A stretch of 64,000 bases of DNA from Parahoeflea alexandrii (GTDB taxonomy: Bacteria > Pseudomonadota > Alphaproteobacteria > Rhizobiales > Rhizobiaceae): positions 382,575 to 446,574 of the forward strand of contig NZ_JAPWHB010000005.1 of NCBI RefSeq assembly GCF_027214025.1, written 5' to 3'. This document shows, piece after piece, positions 63,223 through 64,000 of the stretch. Each line of letters begins with the position of its first letter. Position 1 is the first letter of the stretch. A program made the position numbers and the translations under genes. The notes beneath the pieces are model-generated. The model did no database searches, was not told the DNA's origin, and saw only the letters and a list, made by a program, of their open reading frames with translations.

Positions 63223-64000
63223 CAGTTGTTCTCCGGATCGATTCGCTGCCCTTCGAGAACCGTCATGGAGGCAGGCACCGCGTTGGGCAAGCGGATACCT
63301 TGGTCCATCAGGAACGTACCGGATAGTCGCATCGTTTCCCCCTCGGCCAGAGTATTGACCATGCGGCGGTTGGCGAGCGGGCTCACATCTTCCGGGTTGA
63401 CCAGGCGGATCTCGTAGATTGCCTCGGGATCGAGCCCTGCAGCGCGCAACGGCCTTTGGAAAATTTGCGCCGAAGCGCCGGCCTGGCCGGCAAACAGGAT
63501 GAACCGGTCAGCCGCGCCGTCGACCGTCATCTCCGCGAACACCTCGGCGTCGTCGCTTTCCAGGCGGTGCAGTGCGCCCGAAAACAGGAAATCGCGGTTC
63601 TGCTTCCACCATGAGGTGACCCGGCGCAGCGTCCCGCCTTCTTCCTCGGTCAGTTCGCGGGGATCCATCTCGAAACCCATGTGCCGCTGTGCCGCCACCC
63701 AGGCCCTAAACGGCATCGACAGAACCCGGCCCGAGGTATGGCAATGGCGCGGGCCGACATGCGAGCCCTGAACCTCGGGCGCGATCCAGCGGCTGGCCTC
63801 GTGCTGCATCCGCAGGCGCTCCAGCGCATCGTTGGAGTCTGACAGCCAGACCCGGCTTGCCAGTTCCAGCACGCCGAAATCGATGCGCCCGCCGCCAGAG
63901 GAGCAGCTTTCGAAATCCAGGTCCGGGTGCGCGCGCACCAGGTCTGACAGCAGTGTCATGAAGCCGCGTGCCTGGTCCGGCCCGCCGCCGGTCAGCGGCC
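63222..64000 (-). CDS. Alpha-galactosidase, GH36 type (C-terminal part)
   Basis: The C-terminal 259 residues of a GH36 alpha-galactosidase; the frame stays open to the window edge, so the start lies beyond 64000. The catalytic region has FESCSSGGGRIDFGVL (near the start of the visible part), where the Asp is the acid/base of GH36. Then PEVQGSHVGPRHCHTSGR, a helical part and the beta-sandwich C-terminus follow. It is the first gene of the galactoside operon visible here. The nucleophile Asp (KWD) must lie outside the window. Confidence 0.92.
   Translation of the reverse strand, partial: PLTGGGPDQARGFMTLLSDLVRAHPDLDFESCSSGGGRIDFGVLELASRVWLSDSNDALERLRMQHEASRWIAPEVQGSHVGPRHCHTSGRVLSMPFRAWVAAQRHMGFEMDPRELTEEEGGTLRRVTSWWKQNRDFLFSGALHRLESDDAEVFAEMTVDGAADRFILFAGQAGASAQIFQRPLRAAGLDPEAIYEIRLVNPEDVSPLANRRMVNTLAEGETMRLSGTFLMDQGIRLPNAVPASMTVLEGQRIDPENN

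Overview
The window is high-GC chromosomal DNA of an alphaproteobacterium of the order Rhizobiales (Hyphomicrobiales), most like the Rhizobiaceae/Phyllobacteriaceae (Hoeflea-type). The evidence is the set of rhizobial-type genes: a hisS-hisZ-hisG operon with short-form HisG, a BA14K-family secreted protein, groESL behind a canonical CIRCE element, the DUF4170/DUF374/kdtA/lpxK/DUF2093/mutL neighbourhood, a MutL with an endonuclease motif, and a De Ley-Doudoroff type galactose operon. I see no phage, insertion sequence, CRISPR array, tRNA or rRNA gene. All species statements are inference from gene content.

Layout. 1-3.5 kb: small accessory genes (CxxC protein, LysE exporter, secreted protein, MarR regulator with twin operators, MOSC protein). 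3.5-13.2 kb: a hydroxy-acid oxidation island, with lutR-lutA-lutB-lutC (L-lactate) on the minus strand, a LysR regulator, and glcD-glcE-(small membrane protein)-glcF (glycolate) on the plus strand. 13.2-17.9 kb: two L,D-transpeptidases, a 3-methyladenine glycosylase, a DUF1801 protein, an EamA transporter and a BA14K protein. 17.9-25.9 kb: hisS-hisZ-hisG behind an attenuator-like hairpin, a probable 6S-like RNA on the minus strand, a DoxX protein, an orphan PAS-like protein, and groES-groEL. 26-38.9 kb: HAD phosphatase, ribF, two adjacent SDRs, ileS, a lipoprotein, tadA, an RluB-type pseudouridine synthase with a long basic tail, rsmD, a patatin, a MATE pump and a VOC protein. 38.9-48.6 kb: a KefB-type antiporter, then tldE, a cysQ-like phosphatase, DUF4170, a DUF374 acyltransferase, kdtA and lpxK, then DUF2093 and mutL. 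48.9-52.2 kb: a PAS-PAS-receiver protein followed by a GGDEF/EAL protein. 52.2-57.3 kb: a LysR regulator divergent from a non-pyrrolysine MttB-family methyltransferase, a secreted protein and a DgcA-type flavoprotein demethylase. 57.3-58 kb: a HigBA toxin-antitoxin pair with two operator palindromes. 58-64 kb: a minus-strand galactoside operon (GH36 alpha-galactosidase, cut by the window edge; SDR sugar dehydrogenase; DgoK; DgoA; SMP-30 lactonase; GH42 beta-galactosidase).

How it fits together. The lut and glc blocks feed electrons from lactate and glycolate into respiration. The terminal operon would release galactose from alpha- and beta-galactosides and oxidise it through galactonolactone, galactonate and KDPGal; no transporter or galactonate dehydratase is inside the window. 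The most promising under-described system is the MttB-family/DgcA-like pair, whose layout suggests stepwise demethylation of a quaternary amine with no corrinoid protein nearby. RNA-level features also deserve attention: a Shine-Dalgarno sequence buried in a 14-bp perfect hairpin in front of lysE, a terminator-shaped hairpin abutting the hisS start codon, and the 6S-like RNA downstream of hisG. Inside hisS lies a local stretch of about 45% GC (hand count) in an otherwise GC-rich gene.
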